Source: Chryseomicrobium sp. FSL W7-1435 (GTDB taxonomy: Bacteria; Bacillota; Bacilli; Bacillales_A; Planococcaceae). From it: DNA of 64,000 nucleotides. Where the stretch lies: the NCBI RefSeq assembly GCF_038595005.1, contig NZ_CP151997.1, positions 1,612,001-1,676,000 of the forward strand. The letters are read 5' to 3'. Numbering within the stretch: position 1 is the first letter of the stretch; every line of letters begins with the position of its first letter. The position numbers were made by a program, and so were the translations under genes. The notes beneath the pieces were generated by a model. The model did no database searches, was not told the DNA's origin, and saw nothing but the letters and a program-made list of their open reading frames with translations. Positions 25,767 through 35,340 of the stretch are shown here, piece after piece.

Positions 25767-26252
25767 ATGAAAATTCAAGAAATTCGAGAAATCATAAAAT
25801 TAATGGATCAATCTTCACTAGATGAATTTGTATTTGAAGCAGACGGTACTAAATTAAAACTTAAAAAGCATGGTGTAGGCACAGGCACTACTCAAAAAGT
25901 AGTAGAACAGCCATCACAAGTTACAGCTGCAGTTGAAGCATCAACGCCAGCCGTCTCGCAAACATCTGTTGTAGAAGAAAAAGAAGTTGCAGCTCCAGAA
26001 CAAAAAGAACAAAACAACTACAAAACAATCACTTCACCAATGGTAGGAACTTTTTATGAATCTTCTTCTCCGGACGCAGCAGCTTATGTCAAAGTTGGCG
26101 ATAAAGTCTCAGCTAGTTCAGTAGTTTGTATCGTTGAAGCTATGAAACTATTTAATGAAATTGAGGCTGAAATTGATGGTGAGATCGTTGAGATTCTCGT
26201 CAAAGATGGACAGCTTGTTGAATACGGCCAGCCACTATTTTCTATTAAATAA
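25767..26252 (+). CDS. accB: Acetyl-CoA carboxylase biotin carboxyl carrier protein
   Basis: AccB carries carboxybiotin between biotin carboxylase and carboxyltransferase in the first step of fatty-acid synthesis. The 161 residues have an N-terminal helical part, an Ala/Pro/Glu-rich linker (about 35-85) and the biotinyl domain with EAMKLFNEI, lysine 127 being the biotin site. The ATG follows GGGGAG. accC follows after 21 bases. The spoIIIA-accB-accC order is the B. subtilis one. Confidence 0.97.
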   Translation: MKIQEIREIIKLMDQSSLDEFVFEADGTKLKLKKHGVGTGTTQKVVEQPSQVTAAVEASTPAVSQTSVVEEKEVAAPEQKEQNNYKTITSPMVGTFYESSSPDAAAYVKVGDKVSASSVVCIVEAMKLFNEIEAEIDGEIVEILVKDGQLVEYGQPLFSIK

Positions 26253-26273
26253 TTCATCGAAGAGGTGACAAAC

Positions 26274-27638
26274 ATGAAAAAAGTACTTATTGCCAATCGA
26301 GGCGAGATTGCCGTGCGTATTATTCGCGCATGCAAAGAAATGGACATCGAAACAGTTGCTGTTTATTCAGAAGCTGATAAAGAAGCGTTGCACGTCCAAC
26401 TAGCCGATGAAGCTTATTGTATTGGACCCCGCACATCGAAAGATTCTTACTTACACTTTTCGAACATCATGAGCGTTGCCAAACTAACTGGCGCCGATGG
26501 CATTCACCCGGGTTATGGATTTTTAGCAGAAAATGCTGATTTTGCTGAGCTCTGTGAAACTTGCAATATTAAATTCATTGGACCATCTAGTTCAGCGATT
26601 TCTAAAATGGGAACAAAAGACGTTGCACGAGAAACGATGCGAGCAGCTGGTGTTCCTGTAGTGCCAGGTTCTACTGGAATTGTTGAATCCATTGAAGAAG
26701 GCAAAAAAATAGCTGGTGAAATCGGCTATCCTGTCATAATTAAAGCTACAGCAGGTGGTGGAGGTAAAGGAATTCGCGTGGCACGTTCAGAAGAAGAACT
26801 TGTTACAGGAATCAAGATTACCCAAAAAGAAGCACAGGCCGCATTCGGTAATCCAGGTGTCTACTTGGAGAAATTTATTGAAGAATTTCGCCATGTAGAG
26901 ATTCAAGTGCTAGCAGATGGTCACGGAAACGCGATCCATCTTGGCGAGCGCGATTGTTCCATCCAGCGTCGCATGCAAAAACTGGTGGAAGAAGCACCTT
27001 CGCCTGCTCTAACGGAACAGACTCGTCAAAAAATGGGAGATGCTGCTGTAAAAGCGGCTCTTGCCGTGAACTATGAGTCTGCCGGTACAGTAGAATTCAT
27101 CTATGATCATATTCAAGATAGCTTTTATTTCATGGAAATGAACACACGTATTCAAGTAGAACATCCTGTTACCGAAATGGTTACTGGAGTAGATTTAATC
27201 AAACAACAACTTCTGGTTGCTTCTGGTGAAGTATTAAAAATCAAGCAAGAAGATATTCGTTTGAATGGTTGGTCTATTGAATGTCGTATCAATGCTGAAA
27301 ACCCGTCGAAAAACTTCATGCCGTCACCTGGTAAGGTTGCAATGTACCTACCTCCTGGTGGTTATGGGGTACGTGTCGATTCAGCGGTATACCCAGGATA
27401 CGTGATTCCTCCATTCTATGACTCTATGGTAGCGAAGTTGATTGTTCATGCACCTACACGAGAAGAAGCAGTGCTTAAAATGAAACGTGCGTTGCAAGAG
27501 TTTATCGTTGATGGAGTAGAGACAACGATTCCTTTCCATTTACGTCTAATGGATCATGAAGTTTTCCGTTCAGGAAATTTTGATACTAAATTTTTAGAGC
27601 ACTATGAAATTATGAAGGAGGATGTTCCCAATGGCTGA
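26274..27638 (+). CDS. accC: Acetyl-CoA carboxylase biotin carboxylase
   Basis: AccC carboxylates biotin on AccB using ATP and bicarbonate. It is a 454-residue ATP-grasp enzyme: N-terminal [13 protein letters not shown], the glycine loop [10 protein letters not shown], the biotin/ATP residues in [13 protein letters not shown] and the C-terminal [14 protein letters not shown] 26274 follows AGAGGTGA; a GTG three codons earlier overlaps that site. It may also serve the propionyl-CoA carboxylase whose beta subunit (mmdA-type) lies further on. It overlaps the next gene by 8 bases. Confidence 0.97.
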   Translation: MKKVLIANRGEIAVRIIRACKEMDIETVAVYSEADKEALHVQLADEAYCIGPRTSKDSYLHFSNIMSVAKLTGADGIHPGYGFLAENADFAELCETCNIKFIGPSSSAISKMGTKDVARETMRAAGVPVVPGSTGIVESIEEGKKIAGEIGYPVIIKATAGGGGKGIRVARSEEELVTGIKITQKEAQAAFGNPGVYLEKFIEEFRHVEIQVLADGHGNAIHLGERDCSIQRRMQKLVEEAPSPALTEQTRQKMGDAAVKAALAVNYESAGTVEFIYDHIQDSFYFMEMNTRIQVEHPVTEMVTGVDLIKQQLLVASGEVLKIKQEDIRLNGWSIECRINAENPSKNFMPSPGKVAMYLPPGGYGVRVDSAVYPGYVIPPFYDSMVAKLIVHAPTREEAVLKMKRALQEFIVDGVETTIPFHLRLMDHEVFRSGNFDTKFLEHYEIMKEDVPNG

Positions 27639-28026
27639 AACTAAAGATCAAGAATATTTTCAAATGTCCACTGGTAAAGGTGACTTAGGATCTATTCAAA
27701 TCGCTCCTGATGTTTTAACTGTGATCGCTGGAATTGCTGCACATGAAGTAGATGGAGTAGCAGCTACTCGTGGCAACTTCGCAGCAGGCGTTGTCGAGCT
27801 ATTAGGTAAAAAAGTGCACGGTAAAGGTATCAAAACTGACATCTCTGCTAAAGGCTTGTTCATAGACGTCTTTTGTACAGTTCGCTATGGCAAATCGGTG
27901 CCAACTATTGCACAAGAAGTACAACAAAATGTACGTCAGGCAATTTTAAATATGACGGGCCTTGAAGTGAAAGAAGTCAATGTCCACGTGACGGGCATTC
28001 AATTCGAAACACAAGAAAACAATTAA
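27631..28026 (+). CDS. yqhY: Asp23/Gls24 family protein (YqhY-type)
   Basis: A 131-residue soluble protein of the Asp23 family, without membrane segment. The core [18 protein letters not shown] and the [16 protein letters not shown] end are characteristic. In B. subtilis YqhY is encoded with accBC and affects acetyl-CoA carboxylase control. ATG 27631 lies nine bases after AAGGAGG; an ATG at 27622 abuts that site and is unlikely. The gene overlaps accC by 8 bases, which supports a functional tie. Confidence 0.92.
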   Translation: MAETKDQEYFQMSTGKGDLGSIQIAPDVLTVIAGIAAHEVDGVAATRGNFAAGVVELLGKKVHGKGIKTDISAKGLFIDVFCTVRYGKSVPTIAQEVQQNVRQAILNMTGLEVKEVNVHVTGIQFETQENN

Positions 28027-28032
28027 TTTCAA

Positions 28033-28067
28033 GCACCTCACGGGCATCCTGTGAGGTGCCTATTTTT
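28033..28067 (+). terminator. Terminator of accB-accC-yqhY
   Basis: GCACCTCAC (28033-28041) pairs with GTGAGGTGC (28051-28059), followed by CTATTTTTTG. Confidence 0.85.
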
Positions 28068-28101
28068 TGCTTCCATTAAACTTTCTGAATTAGGAATAAA
28101 G

Positions 28102-28139
28102 TTTTGTAACCACCATTTCTATGCTATGATATGTAGCAT
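28102..28139 (+). promoter_or_regulatory. Promoter of the nusB-folD operon
   Basis: TTTTGT (28102-28107), 17 bases, and an extended -10 TGC-TATGAT (28125-28130). The -10 sits inside an inverted repeat ATGCTA (28121-28126)/TAGCAT (28134-28139). Confidence 0.6.
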
Positions 28140-28166
28140 AGTGAATGGATAAAGGAGTCAACATGT

Positions 28167-28544
28167 ATGAAAAGAAGAGAAGCTCGCGAACATGCACTGC
28201 GCGTACTGTTTCAATTGGATCATTCCGAAATGAATATACACGAAGCGATGTTGCACGTCACAGAAGAACAAGATGTATTTTATGATACTTTAGTAAACGG
28301 AACTCTGGCCCACCGTGAAGAGATTGACAATAGCCTCGAAGAAAAGCTCGAGAACTGGTCACTTAACCGCCTTCCAAAAATTGAGCGAACTATATTGCGG
28401 ATGGCTGTATTTGAATTAGAACATACAGAAGATACTCCTAAACCAGTAATCATTAATGAAGCGATAGAACTGACAAAAGCATATGGAGACGAACAATCCA
28501 GCCGATTTGTAAATGGCGTATTATCTAAATACATCAACAAGTAG
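28167..28544 (+). CDS. nusB: Transcription antitermination factor NusB
   Basis: NusB binds boxA RNA with S10 to form antitermination complexes, chiefly on rRNA operons. The 125-residue all-helical protein starts KRREAREHALRVLFQLD, the RNA-binding end of the family, and has the RFVNGVLSKY C-terminus. The ATG at 28167 follows AAAGGAG at a slightly long distance. folD follows after 11 bases. Confidence 0.95.
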   Translation: MKRREAREHALRVLFQLDHSEMNIHEAMLHVTEEQDVFYDTLVNGTLAHREEIDNSLEEKLENWSLNRLPKIERTILRMAVFELEHTEDTPKPVIINEAIELTKAYGDEQSSRFVNGVLSKYINK

Positions 28545-28555
28545 GAGCGTGCAAC

Positions 28556-29410
28556 ATGACAGCGACAATCATCGATGGCAAAGCAATTGCTGAGCAAGTA
28601 ATTTTGAAAGTAAAAGATCGCGTTTCTGTGCTGAACGAGCAGGGAATACTACCGGGTTTGACCGTGATTTTAGTTGGTGACGACCCAGCTTCTCAAACTT
28701 ATGTTGGCAGTAAAGAGCGTACTAGCACCCGTTTAGGCATGAAATCTGACGTGATTTCTCGTCCTTCAAGCCTTACTGAGGATGAATTATTGGCACTTAT
28801 CGACGACCTCAATCAGGATCATTCGGTACACGGAATCTTGGTTCAGCTGCCACTTCCAAAGCACATGGACGAACATAAAATCCTGCAAGCTATTGATCCA
28901 AGGAAGGATGTAGATGGTTTTCATCCTCTCAATGTTGGGAAACTACTACTTGGTCAACAAGGCTTTATCCCATGTACACCGTTTGGAATTATTCAGCTCC
29001 TTGATTATTCGGCGATTGAAATCGAAGGCAAACACGCTGTTATCGTTGGTCGCAGTAATATCGTGGGCAAACCGATGGGACAATTACTACTCAACCGGCA
29101 TGCCACAGTTACCTACACTCATTCAAGAACTCCAGACTTGGCCGAGTTCACGAAACAGGCGGACATTTTAATTGTTGCAACAGGACAACCTTCTATGATT
29201 ACGGGAGAGCATATTAAACCTGGTGCAGCCGTTATTGATGTCGGGATTCATAGAAACTCAGATGGCAGGCTATCTGGAGACGTTGATTTTGCATCTGCAA
29301 AAGAAGTGGCTGGTGCTCTAACACCTGTTCCGGGTGGCGTCGGTCCGATGACGATTGCCATGTTAATGGAGAATACCTGTTTGAGTGCAGAGCGTGCACT
29401 TAGAACTTAA
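28556..29410 (+). CDS. folD: Methylenetetrahydrofolate dehydrogenase/cyclohydrolase FolD
   Basis: This bifunctional enzyme interconverts 5,10-methylene-, methenyl- and 10-formyl-THF with NADP. The 284 residues hold family signatures GILVQLPLPKHMDEHKIL and the NADP loop VGRSNIVGKPMGQLLL plus PVPGGVGPMTIAMLMENT; the catalytic lysine is in TYVGSKERTS. The ATG lies behind TAGGAGCG. A strong terminator separates it from xseA, though xse is close enough to be partly read through. Confidence 0.97.
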   Translation: MTATIIDGKAIAEQVILKVKDRVSVLNEQGILPGLTVILVGDDPASQTYVGSKERTSTRLGMKSDVISRPSSLTEDELLALIDDLNQDHSVHGILVQLPLPKHMDEHKILQAIDPRKDVDGFHPLNVGKLLLGQQGFIPCTPFGIIQLLDYSAIEIEGKHAVIVGRSNIVGKPMGQLLLNRHATVTYTHSRTPDLAEFTKQADILIVATGQPSMITGEHIKPGAAVIDVGIHRNSDGRLSGDVDFASAKEVAGALTPVPGGVGPMTIAMLMENTCLSAERALRT

Positions 29411-29419
29411 TACAATGAC

Positions 29420-29453
29420 AACAAGCTTGTACATCCCGTACAAGCTTGTTTTA
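29420..29453 (+). terminator. Terminator after folD
   Basis: AACAAGCTTGTAC (29420-29432) pairs perfectly with GTACAAGCTTGTT (29438-29450) around ATCCC, with T after it. Confidence 0.85.
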
Positions 29454-29470
29454 CCGGAGGGGGCGTTGTT

Positions 29471-30835
29471 TTGACCGAGCAATCTAGTTATTTAACTGTC
29501 ACCGCATTAACCAGGTACATAAAAAAGAAATTTGATGCAGATCCTTATTTACGAAAAGTGTTCGTTAAAGGGGAGTTATCAAATGTGAAATACCACTCTA
29601 ATGGCCATGTTTATTTTACTTTAAAAGATGCGGGATCACGCATTGCTTGTGCCATGTTCGCAGGGCAGGCGCGTAGCTTAACTTTCCGTGCAGAAGAGGG
29701 AATGAATGTGTTTGTCACGGGTGATATTAGTTTGTTTGAAAGTGCGGGGAATTATCAATTCTATGTAAAATCGATGGAGCCAGATGGAGTGGGAGCTCTA
29801 TTTGTTGCCTATGAACAATTAAAAAAGAAGCTAGATCAAGAAGGTTTGTTTTCTCCCCATCTGAAGAAACCTCTTCCTAAAATTCCTCAACATATAGGTG
29901 TCATTACCTCACCGACAGGAGCAGCGATTCGAGATATACTTGCTACATTAGAACGCAGATTTCCGTTAGCAAGAGTTACCGTGTTTTCTGCACTTGTGCA
30001 AGGGGCCGGAGCAGCTGCTTCTGTTGTTCGAGCGATAGAAAAAGCCAACCGAAGTAAGGACATGGATGTTCTCCTCGTAGGTCGAGGTGGCGGTTCAATT
30101 GAAGATTTGTGGGCTTTTAATGAAGAACCAGTAGCTCGAGCAATAGCTGGGAGCCGCGTTCCTATTATAAGTGCTGTTGGGCACGAAACCGATACCACAA
30201 TAGCTGATTTTGTAGCAGATCTACGTGCGCCGACTCCTACGGCAGCTGCAGAACTTGCCGTTCCTGATCAGTTGCAACTAAGACGCCATATTGACGATCA
30301 AGCAACTCGAGTGCGGCAACTGGCAACGGTGGCTCTGCAGCAACGAGAGGAACATTGGCAGCGTCTGTCTTCATCACTTGTTTTTACCGACACAGCTAGA
30401 CTTTATCGACCATTTGTCGAACAGCACATTCGGTTACAAGAGCAATTGACCGCTGCTTTAGAAAAACAGGTCCAACGAACACGTTCTGACTATAGACAGC
30501 TCGAAATGCGTTTGCAGTTTTTGTCTCCGCATGCTCGTATTCAAACAGAAATGGCCAATAATCAAAAACTGCAACAACGTCTGCATTTCATCGTTAAGCA
30601 ACAGACCGCTGCAAGAAGCAGGGAACTCCTTGATCGTATGCGTACGCTTGAGGCGTTGAGTCCACTTCAAACGATGAGAAAAGGATTTGTCTATACAGAA
30701 ATCCAAGGGACTGTCATTAAGTCTGTCGAACAACTAAACGCTAATGACACACTAGCAATACACTTTCACGATGGGACTGCTCAAGCAGTCATACAATCTG
30801 TAGAAAAGGGTGAAAAGCATGGAACGGACATTTGA
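29471..30835 (+). CDS. xseA: Exodeoxyribonuclease VII large subunit
   Basis: Large, catalytic subunit of exonuclease VII, a single-strand nuclease. The 454 residues begin with an OB-fold (about 1-105; FVKGELSNVKYHSNGHVYF), then the XseA domain with GVITSPTGAAIRDI, LLVGRGGGSIEDLWAFN and SAVGHETDTTI, and a long coiled-coil region toward the C-terminus. TTG 29471 is preceded by CCGGAGGGGG. It overlaps xseB, as usual. Confidence 0.96.
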   Translation: MTEQSSYLTVTALTRYIKKKFDADPYLRKVFVKGELSNVKYHSNGHVYFTLKDAGSRIACAMFAGQARSLTFRAEEGMNVFVTGDISLFESAGNYQFYVKSMEPDGVGALFVAYEQLKKKLDQEGLFSPHLKKPLPKIPQHIGVITSPTGAAIRDILATLERRFPLARVTVFSALVQGAGAAASVVRAIEKANRSKDMDVLLVGRGGGSIEDLWAFNEEPVARAIAGSRVPIISAVGHETDTTIADFVADLRAPTPTAAAELAVPDQLQLRRHIDDQATRVRQLATVALQQREEHWQRLSSSLVFTDTARLYRPFVEQHIRLQEQLTAALEKQVQRTRSDYRQLEMRLQFLSPHARIQTEMANNQKLQQRLHFIVKQQTAARSRELLDRMRTLEALSPLQTMRKGFVYTEIQGTVIKSVEQLNANDTLAIHFHDGTAQAVIQSVEKGEKHGTDI

Positions 30836-31013
30836 AGAAGCAATGAAACAATTAGAGGAGATTGTGCGTCGATTAGAACAAGGGGACGTTCCTTTAGAGG
30901 AATCAATCGATTTGTATAAACAAGGCATGGAGCTATCTGCTCAATGTTCAACTAAATTGCAACAAGCTGAAAAACAACTTGTCCAGTTTATCAGTGAAGA
31001 AGAGGAGGTCTAG
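30819..31013 (+). CDS. xseB: Exodeoxyribonuclease VII small subunit
   Basis: A 64-residue helical-hairpin protein that coats the XseA coiled coil. Signature: FEEAMKQLEEIVRRLEQG and PLEESIDLYKQGMEL. ATG 30819 fits AAAGGGTG; GTG 30810 in frame is another option. It overlaps xseA by 17 bases and is 3 bases from ispA. Confidence 0.95.
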   Translation: MERTFEEAMKQLEEIVRRLEQGDVPLEESIDLYKQGMELSAQCSTKLQQAEKQLVQFISEEEEV

Positions 31014-31016
31014 TCT

Positions 31017-31901
31017 ATGTCTCAAGATGTCAAACTGTTCATTCAGCAGCATCTACAAGATATCGAACAGCATTTACTAGCGGGCATTCAACAACAATCG
31101 ATTACCGAAACGTTGAAGAAGTCGATGCTCTATTCATTAGAAGCTGGTGGAAAACGAGTTCGTCCTATGTTGCTTCTTGCAGTTCTTGAAGAATTTGGTC
31201 AACCACTTGCAAGAGGCTACGATGCTGCGTGTGCTCTTGAGTACATTCACACCTACTCCCTTATTCATGATGATCTTCCGGCGATGGATGACGACGAGTT
31301 ACGTCGAGGAAAACCTACAAACCATGTCGTTTTTGGTGAAGCTACGGCGATCTTAGCAGGTGATGGACTCTTAACTGAAGCGTTCCGTCTACTTAGTCAC
31401 TCGACAACATACACAGATGGCGAGAAAATCTCACTAATTCGCCTACTTTCAGAAGCTGCGGGTGCTAAAGGTATGGTCGGTGGCCAACTAATGGATATGG
31501 AAGCAGAAGGAAGTGCAGTAGAGCTAGCTCATCTTCAACAAATTCATGCAAACAAAACTGGTGCGCTCCTTCAGTTTAGCGTACAGGCTGGAGCCCTTCT
31601 TTCAGGAGCAAATGAACAGCAACAACAAGCACTTGCTGAGTATGCTACAGCTTTAGGTGTTCTGTTCCAAGTACAAGATGATATTTTAGATGTTACAGCC
31701 GATTCAACCATACTTGGAAAAACAGCTGGCAAGGATATAGCTGCCAATAAAAGTACTTATCCTGCCCTGCTAACTCTAGAAGGCGCAGTAGCTGAAAGAA
31801 CTAAGTATCATCAACAAGCAACCGAAGCTTTGGCATCCATTGGCAAAGGTCAAGGCTTACTAAAAAGCTTCGCAGACTATATTACCTATAGAGACAACTA
31901 A
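31017..31901 (+). CDS. ispA: Farnesyl diphosphate synthase (polyprenyl synthetase)
   Basis: IspA condenses dimethylallyl and isopentenyl diphosphates to farnesyl diphosphate. It is 294 residues; the first aspartate-rich motif is [14 protein letters not shown] (about 86-99), the second is FQVQDDILD (about 220-228), and GGKRVRP near residue 44 binds the diphosphate. The ATG follows AGAGGAGGT. It sits directly before dxs, joining precursor supply and chain elongation. Confidence 0.95.
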   Translation: MSQDVKLFIQQHLQDIEQHLLAGIQQQSITETLKKSMLYSLEAGGKRVRPMLLLAVLEEFGQPLARGYDAACALEYIHTYSLIHDDLPAMDDDELRRGKPTNHVVFGEATAILAGDGLLTEAFRLLSHSTTYTDGEKISLIRLLSEAAGAKGMVGGQLMDMEAEGSAVELAHLQQIHANKTGALLQFSVQAGALLSGANEQQQQALAEYATALGVLFQVQDDILDVTADSTILGKTAGKDIAANKSTYPALLTLEGAVAERTKYHQQATEALASIGKGQGLLKSFADYITYRDN

Positions 31902-31981
31902 CTTCTCACTGTATTTTCATGAGGGTTATTGCTATTATTAGAACTACCTATAAATTAAGGAATAACAAGATAAGGTGTGTG

Positions 31982-33871
31982 ATGGAAGTGGATCTGAATA
32001 CTATAACAAGTCCATCCTTTTTGAAAACAATGTCGAAAGAGGAACTCGAGTCGTTAAGTCAAGACGTTCGAGATTTTCTTATTGAAAAATTATCTGTAAC
32101 AGGTGGTCATATTGGACCGAACTTAGGAGTAGTCGAGTTAACTCTCGCTCTTCATAAAGCTTTTAACTCTCCAGAAGACAAGTTTATTTGGGACGTAGGG
32201 CATCAAGCTTACGTGCACAAAATACTGACAGGTCGCGCGAATCAATTTGACACGCTCCGTCAATTCAAGGGATTATGCGGTTTTCCAAAACGCATTGAAA
32301 GTGAACATGATGTATGGGAAGCTGGGCATAGCTCCACATCCCTATCTGCCGCAATGGGTATGGCGAAAGCTCGAGATGTCTTGGGCAAGTCTAACCATGT
32401 AATTCCAATTATTGGGGATGGTGCGTTAACTGGGGGTATGGCTCTTGAGGCACTTAACCATATCGGCCATGAAAAGACAAAAATGATTGTTATTTTAAAT
32501 GACAATGAAATGTCTATTGCCCCTAACGTTGGAGCACTTCACAATATTTTAGGCAAATTACGCACACATGGATCTTATAACAAAGCAAAAGATGATATTG
32601 AATACTTAATAAAAAAAATCCCTGCTGTCGGTGGGAAAATTGCTTCAACTGCTGAACGCGTAAAAGATAGCTTAAAGTATCTAATGGTGTCTGGAGCATT
32701 CTTTGAAGAGATGGGCTTCACTTACTTAGGACCTATCAATGGTCATGACTTCGATGATTTAGAAGAAAACATCAAATTTGCTAAAAATGCAGATGGTCCT
32801 GTTATCTTGCATGTTATCACGAAGAAAGGGAAAGGTTTCCAACCAGCTGAACTTGATAAGATTGGCACATGGCACGGAACCGGCCCTTACAAAATGGAGA
32901 CGGGTGACTTTGTGAAATCATCTTCTAAAGGTCCTTCATGGAGTGGTCTCGTTTCAGAGACAGTTCGTCGATTAGCACGTGAGGACAAGCGTATCGTTGC
33001 GATAACTCCAGCTATGCCTGTAGGTTCAAAGCTAGAAGGCTTTGCTTCTGAATTCCCTGATCGTATGTTTGATGTGGGGATTGCTGAACAACATGCCATT
33101 ACAATGGCAGCTGGTATGGCAATGGACGGTATGAAACCGTATGTTGCGATTTATTCCACTTTCTTGCAACGAGCTTATGATCAAATGCTTCATGACGTTT
33201 GCCGTCAAAATCTAAACGTATTTTTAGGTATTGACCGATCTGGTCTCGTTGGCGCAGATGGAGAAACGCATCAAGGAGTCTATGATATTGCTTTCTTACG
33301 TCATATGCCTAATATCGTTATCATGATGCCTAAGGATGAAAACGAAGGGCAACACATGGTGAAAACAGCTATTGAATACAATGATGGTCCAATTGCACTT
33401 CGTTACCCTCGCGGCAACGGCTATGGAGTTCCAATGGATGAGGAATTAAAAACAATTCCAATCGGAAGTTGGGAAGTCTTATCGGCAGGAACTGATGCAG
33501 CGATCTTAACTTTTGGAACGACAATTCCAATGGCGATGCAAGCAGCTGAAGAATTAAGCCAAGAAGGAATTTCTGTAGAAGTTGTAAATGCTCGTTTTAT
33601 TAAGCCACTTGATAGCGAAATGTTAAACTCAATTGCTCAACGTTCTATTCCAGTTATCACTCTTGAAGAAGCAGTCTTGCAAGGCGGTTTTGGAAGCAGT
33701 GTACTAGAACATTATAATGATCAAAAACAGCATGTGAATGTAACTCGAATGGGAATTCCAGATTGCTTCATCGAGCACGGAGATGTGCCTGAGTTGTTAA
33801 ATGATATTCATATTTCTGTAGAAGAGTTGAAAAAACAAGTGAAGTCACAACTTCAGCAGGCTACCGTGTAA
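31982..33871 (+). CDS. dxs: 1-deoxy-D-xylulose-5-phosphate synthase
   Basis: Dxs makes DXP from pyruvate and glyceraldehyde-3-phosphate with thiamine diphosphate, the entry of the MEP isoprenoid pathway. The 629 residues show [27 protein letters not shown], the TPP motif [15 protein letters not shown] and the transketolase C-terminal part ([13 protein letters not shown]). ATG 31982 has AAGG in front; GTG 31988 would give MDLNT as in other Dxs. An open frame reaching back to 31919 does not look like Dxs. The stop overlaps tlyA by one base. Confidence 0.96.
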   Translation: MEVDLNTITSPSFLKTMSKEELESLSQDVRDFLIEKLSVTGGHIGPNLGVVELTLALHKAFNSPEDKFIWDVGHQAYVHKILTGRANQFDTLRQFKGLCGFPKRIESEHDVWEAGHSSTSLSAAMGMAKARDVLGKSNHVIPIIGDGALTGGMALEALNHIGHEKTKMIVILNDNEMSIAPNVGALHNILGKLRTHGSYNKAKDDIEYLIKKIPAVGGKIASTAERVKDSLKYLMVSGAFFEEMGFTYLGPINGHDFDDLEENIKFAKNADGPVILHVITKKGKGFQPAELDKIGTWHGTGPYKMETGDFVKSSSKGPSWSGLVSETVRRLAREDKRIVAITPAMPVGSKLEGFASEFPDRMFDVGIAEQHAITMAAGMAMDGMKPYVAIYSTFLQRAYDQMLHDVCRQNLNVFLGIDRSGLVGADGETHQGVYDIAFLRHMPNIVIMMPKDENEGQHMVKTAIEYNDGPIALRYPRGNGYGVPMDEELKTIPIGSWEVLSAGTDAAILTFGTTIPMAMQAAEELSQEGISVEVVNARFIKPLDSEMLNSIAQRSIPVITLEEAVLQGGFGSSVLEHYNDQKQHVNVTRMGIPDCFIEHGDVPELLNDIHISVEELKKQVKSQLQQATV

Positions 33872-34701
33872 TGAGTCAAGTTCCAAAGGAAAGAGCAGAC
33901 ATTTTGCTCGTTGAAAAAGAGCTCTTCACTTCACGTGAGCAGGCAAAACGGGCTATCATGGCCGGTCAGGTTTATGTGAATGAAATGCAGATTATGAAAC
34001 CTGGTGAAAAAGTAGAGGTTTCATGTGAGTTTGTTTTAAAAGGACAGCGTCTAAAGTATGTGAGTCGTGGTGGTCTTAAACTTGAAAAAGCTATTGAGGC
34101 ATTCTCTCTCGACTTGAAAGACGCTATTTTGTTAGACATTGGCTCTTCTACAGGTGGATTTACTGACTGTGCATTGCAAAACGGTGCTAAACACGCTTAT
34201 GCACTTGATGTCGGGTATAACCAGCTGGACTGGAAAATCCGTAGCGATGAACGTGTGACCGTGATGGAACGTACAAATTTCCGCTACAGCAAACCGGAAG
34301 ATTTTCCAGTTGGCTTGCCGACTGTCGCTACAATAGATGTATCCTTTATTTCTCTCCATTTAATTTTTCCGCCACTTGCTTCAATCTTAGTGGATAGTGG
34401 AGAAGTGGTTGCGTTAGTCAAACCGCAGTTTGAAGCTGGTAAAGATCGAGTCGGAAAGAAAGGGATTGTCCGTGACCCTAAAGTGCATTTAGATGTTCTT
34501 GAACAAGTGGCATTATTTGCTAACAATGCTGGGTTTGCTGTACAAGACGCGACTTTCTCACCGATTACTGGCGGAGAAGGAAATATTGAATTCTTGTTTT
34601 ATTTAAAGAAATCCAGTGATTTTACACAATCACCTAATTTTGAAGAGATTGTCCAACAAGCGCATCAAACATTAAACTCTAAAGAGGTTAGACCAAAATA
34701 A
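33871..34701 (+). CDS. tlyA: TlyA family rRNA methyltransferase/hemolysin-like protein (YqxC)
   Basis: A 276-residue protein with an N-terminal S4 RNA-binding domain (RADILLVEKELFTSREQAKR onward, about 7-65) and an FtsJ-like methyltransferase domain with the SAM motif LLDIGSSTGGFTD (about 87-99) and an acidic motif ALDVGYNQ. Family members methylate ribose in rRNA. It is joined to dxs by TAATG, and a repeated hairpin terminates it. Confidence 0.93.
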   Translation: MSQVPKERADILLVEKELFTSREQAKRAIMAGQVYVNEMQIMKPGEKVEVSCEFVLKGQRLKYVSRGGLKLEKAIEAFSLDLKDAILLDIGSSTGGFTDCALQNGAKHAYALDVGYNQLDWKIRSDERVTVMERTNFRYSKPEDFPVGLPTVATIDVSFISLHLIFPPLASILVDSGEVVALVKPQFEAGKDRVGKKGIVRDPKVHLDVLEQVALFANNAGFAVQDATFSPITGGEGNIEFLFYLKKSSDFTQSPNFEEIVQQAHQTLNSKEVRPK

Positions 34702-34748
34702 ATCAGTAGATTCTCTAGATTAAATTCTAGAGAATCTACTGATTTTTG
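34700..34748 (+). terminator. Terminator after tlyA; second copy of a repeated hairpin
   Basis: A perfect 20-bp stem: arms 34700-34719 and 34726-34745 around TTAAAT, then TTG. The arms share AAATCAGTAG and TTCTCTAGA with the hairpin after efp at 23009-23056. The stop codon of tlyA lies in the left arm. Confidence 0.85.
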
Positions 34749-34805
34749 TTTAAGTTGCGTTCTACTAGTATATTTTTTCCAATCCCTTTTTTACGTAATA
34801 CTTGT

Positions 34806-34857
34806 TTGCGTATGATTCGAATGATACTGTATAAATACTAAGGTATAAATATACAGT
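34806..34857 (+). promoter_or_regulatory. ahrC promoter with ARG-box-like operator
   Basis: TTGCGT (34806-34811) and TATAAA (34830-34835) with an 18-base spacer form the promoter. A palindrome with arms ACTGTATA (34826-34833) and TATACAGT (34850-34857), containing two GTATAAAT-like half sites, covers the -10. This is where an ArgR/AhrC operator for self-regulation would be. Confidence 0.65.
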
Positions 34858-34873
34858 CGATGGAGTGAATGAA

Positions 34874-35323
34874 ATGAATAAAGGACAGCGGCATATACGG
34901 ATTCGAGATATTATCTCGAACAACGAAGTGGAAACGCAGGACGATTTAGTCGACATTTTAAAAGCTGAAGGATTTAACATTACTCAAGCAACTGTGTCTC
35001 GAGACATCAAAGAGTTGCATCTAGTAAAAGTTCCTTTGCCAGATGGTCGCTACAAGTACAGTTTACCGGCAGATCAGCGCTTCAATCCGATGCAGAAATT
35101 AAAACGTGCATTAACAGATGCGTTTGTATCTATCGATGGAGCAAGTCATTTCTTAGTAATGAAGACGCTACCAGGGAATGCGCATGCAATCGGTTCACTG
35201 ATTGATTATTTAGACTGGGAAGAAATATTGGGGACCATTTGCGGAGATGATACTTGTCTGATTTTGTGTCGCCAAGAAAATGATCGAGATGAAGTTAAAC
35301 GGAAGTTGCTTGAAATGCTATAA
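34874..35323 (+). CDS. ahrC: Arginine repressor AhrC/ArgR
   Basis: A 149-residue hexameric transcription factor that represses arginine biosynthesis and activates catabolism with arginine as co-effector. N-terminal winged helix: [12 protein letters not shown] and [18 protein letters not shown]-terminal arginine-binding core: [17 protein letters not shown] and [11 protein letters not shown]. The length equals B. subtilis AhrC. ATG 34874 gives MNKGQRH; a GTG three codons earlier lies within the TGGAGTG site. An operator-like palindrome lies in its promoter. Confidence 0.96.
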   Translation: MNKGQRHIRIRDIISNNEVETQDDLVDILKAEGFNITQATVSRDIKELHLVKVPLPDGRYKYSLPADQRFNPMQKLKRALTDAFVSIDGASHFLVMKTLPGNAHAIGSLIDYLDWEEILGTICGDDTCLILCRQENDRDEVKRKLLEML

Positions 35324-35340
35324 GAGGAGTTGTTTCCCGT

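Noticed and set aside
31919-31981. N-terminal extension of dxs
   Set aside because: The 21 extra residues do not resemble Dxs, and family alignment by eye places the start at MEVDLNT or MDLNT.
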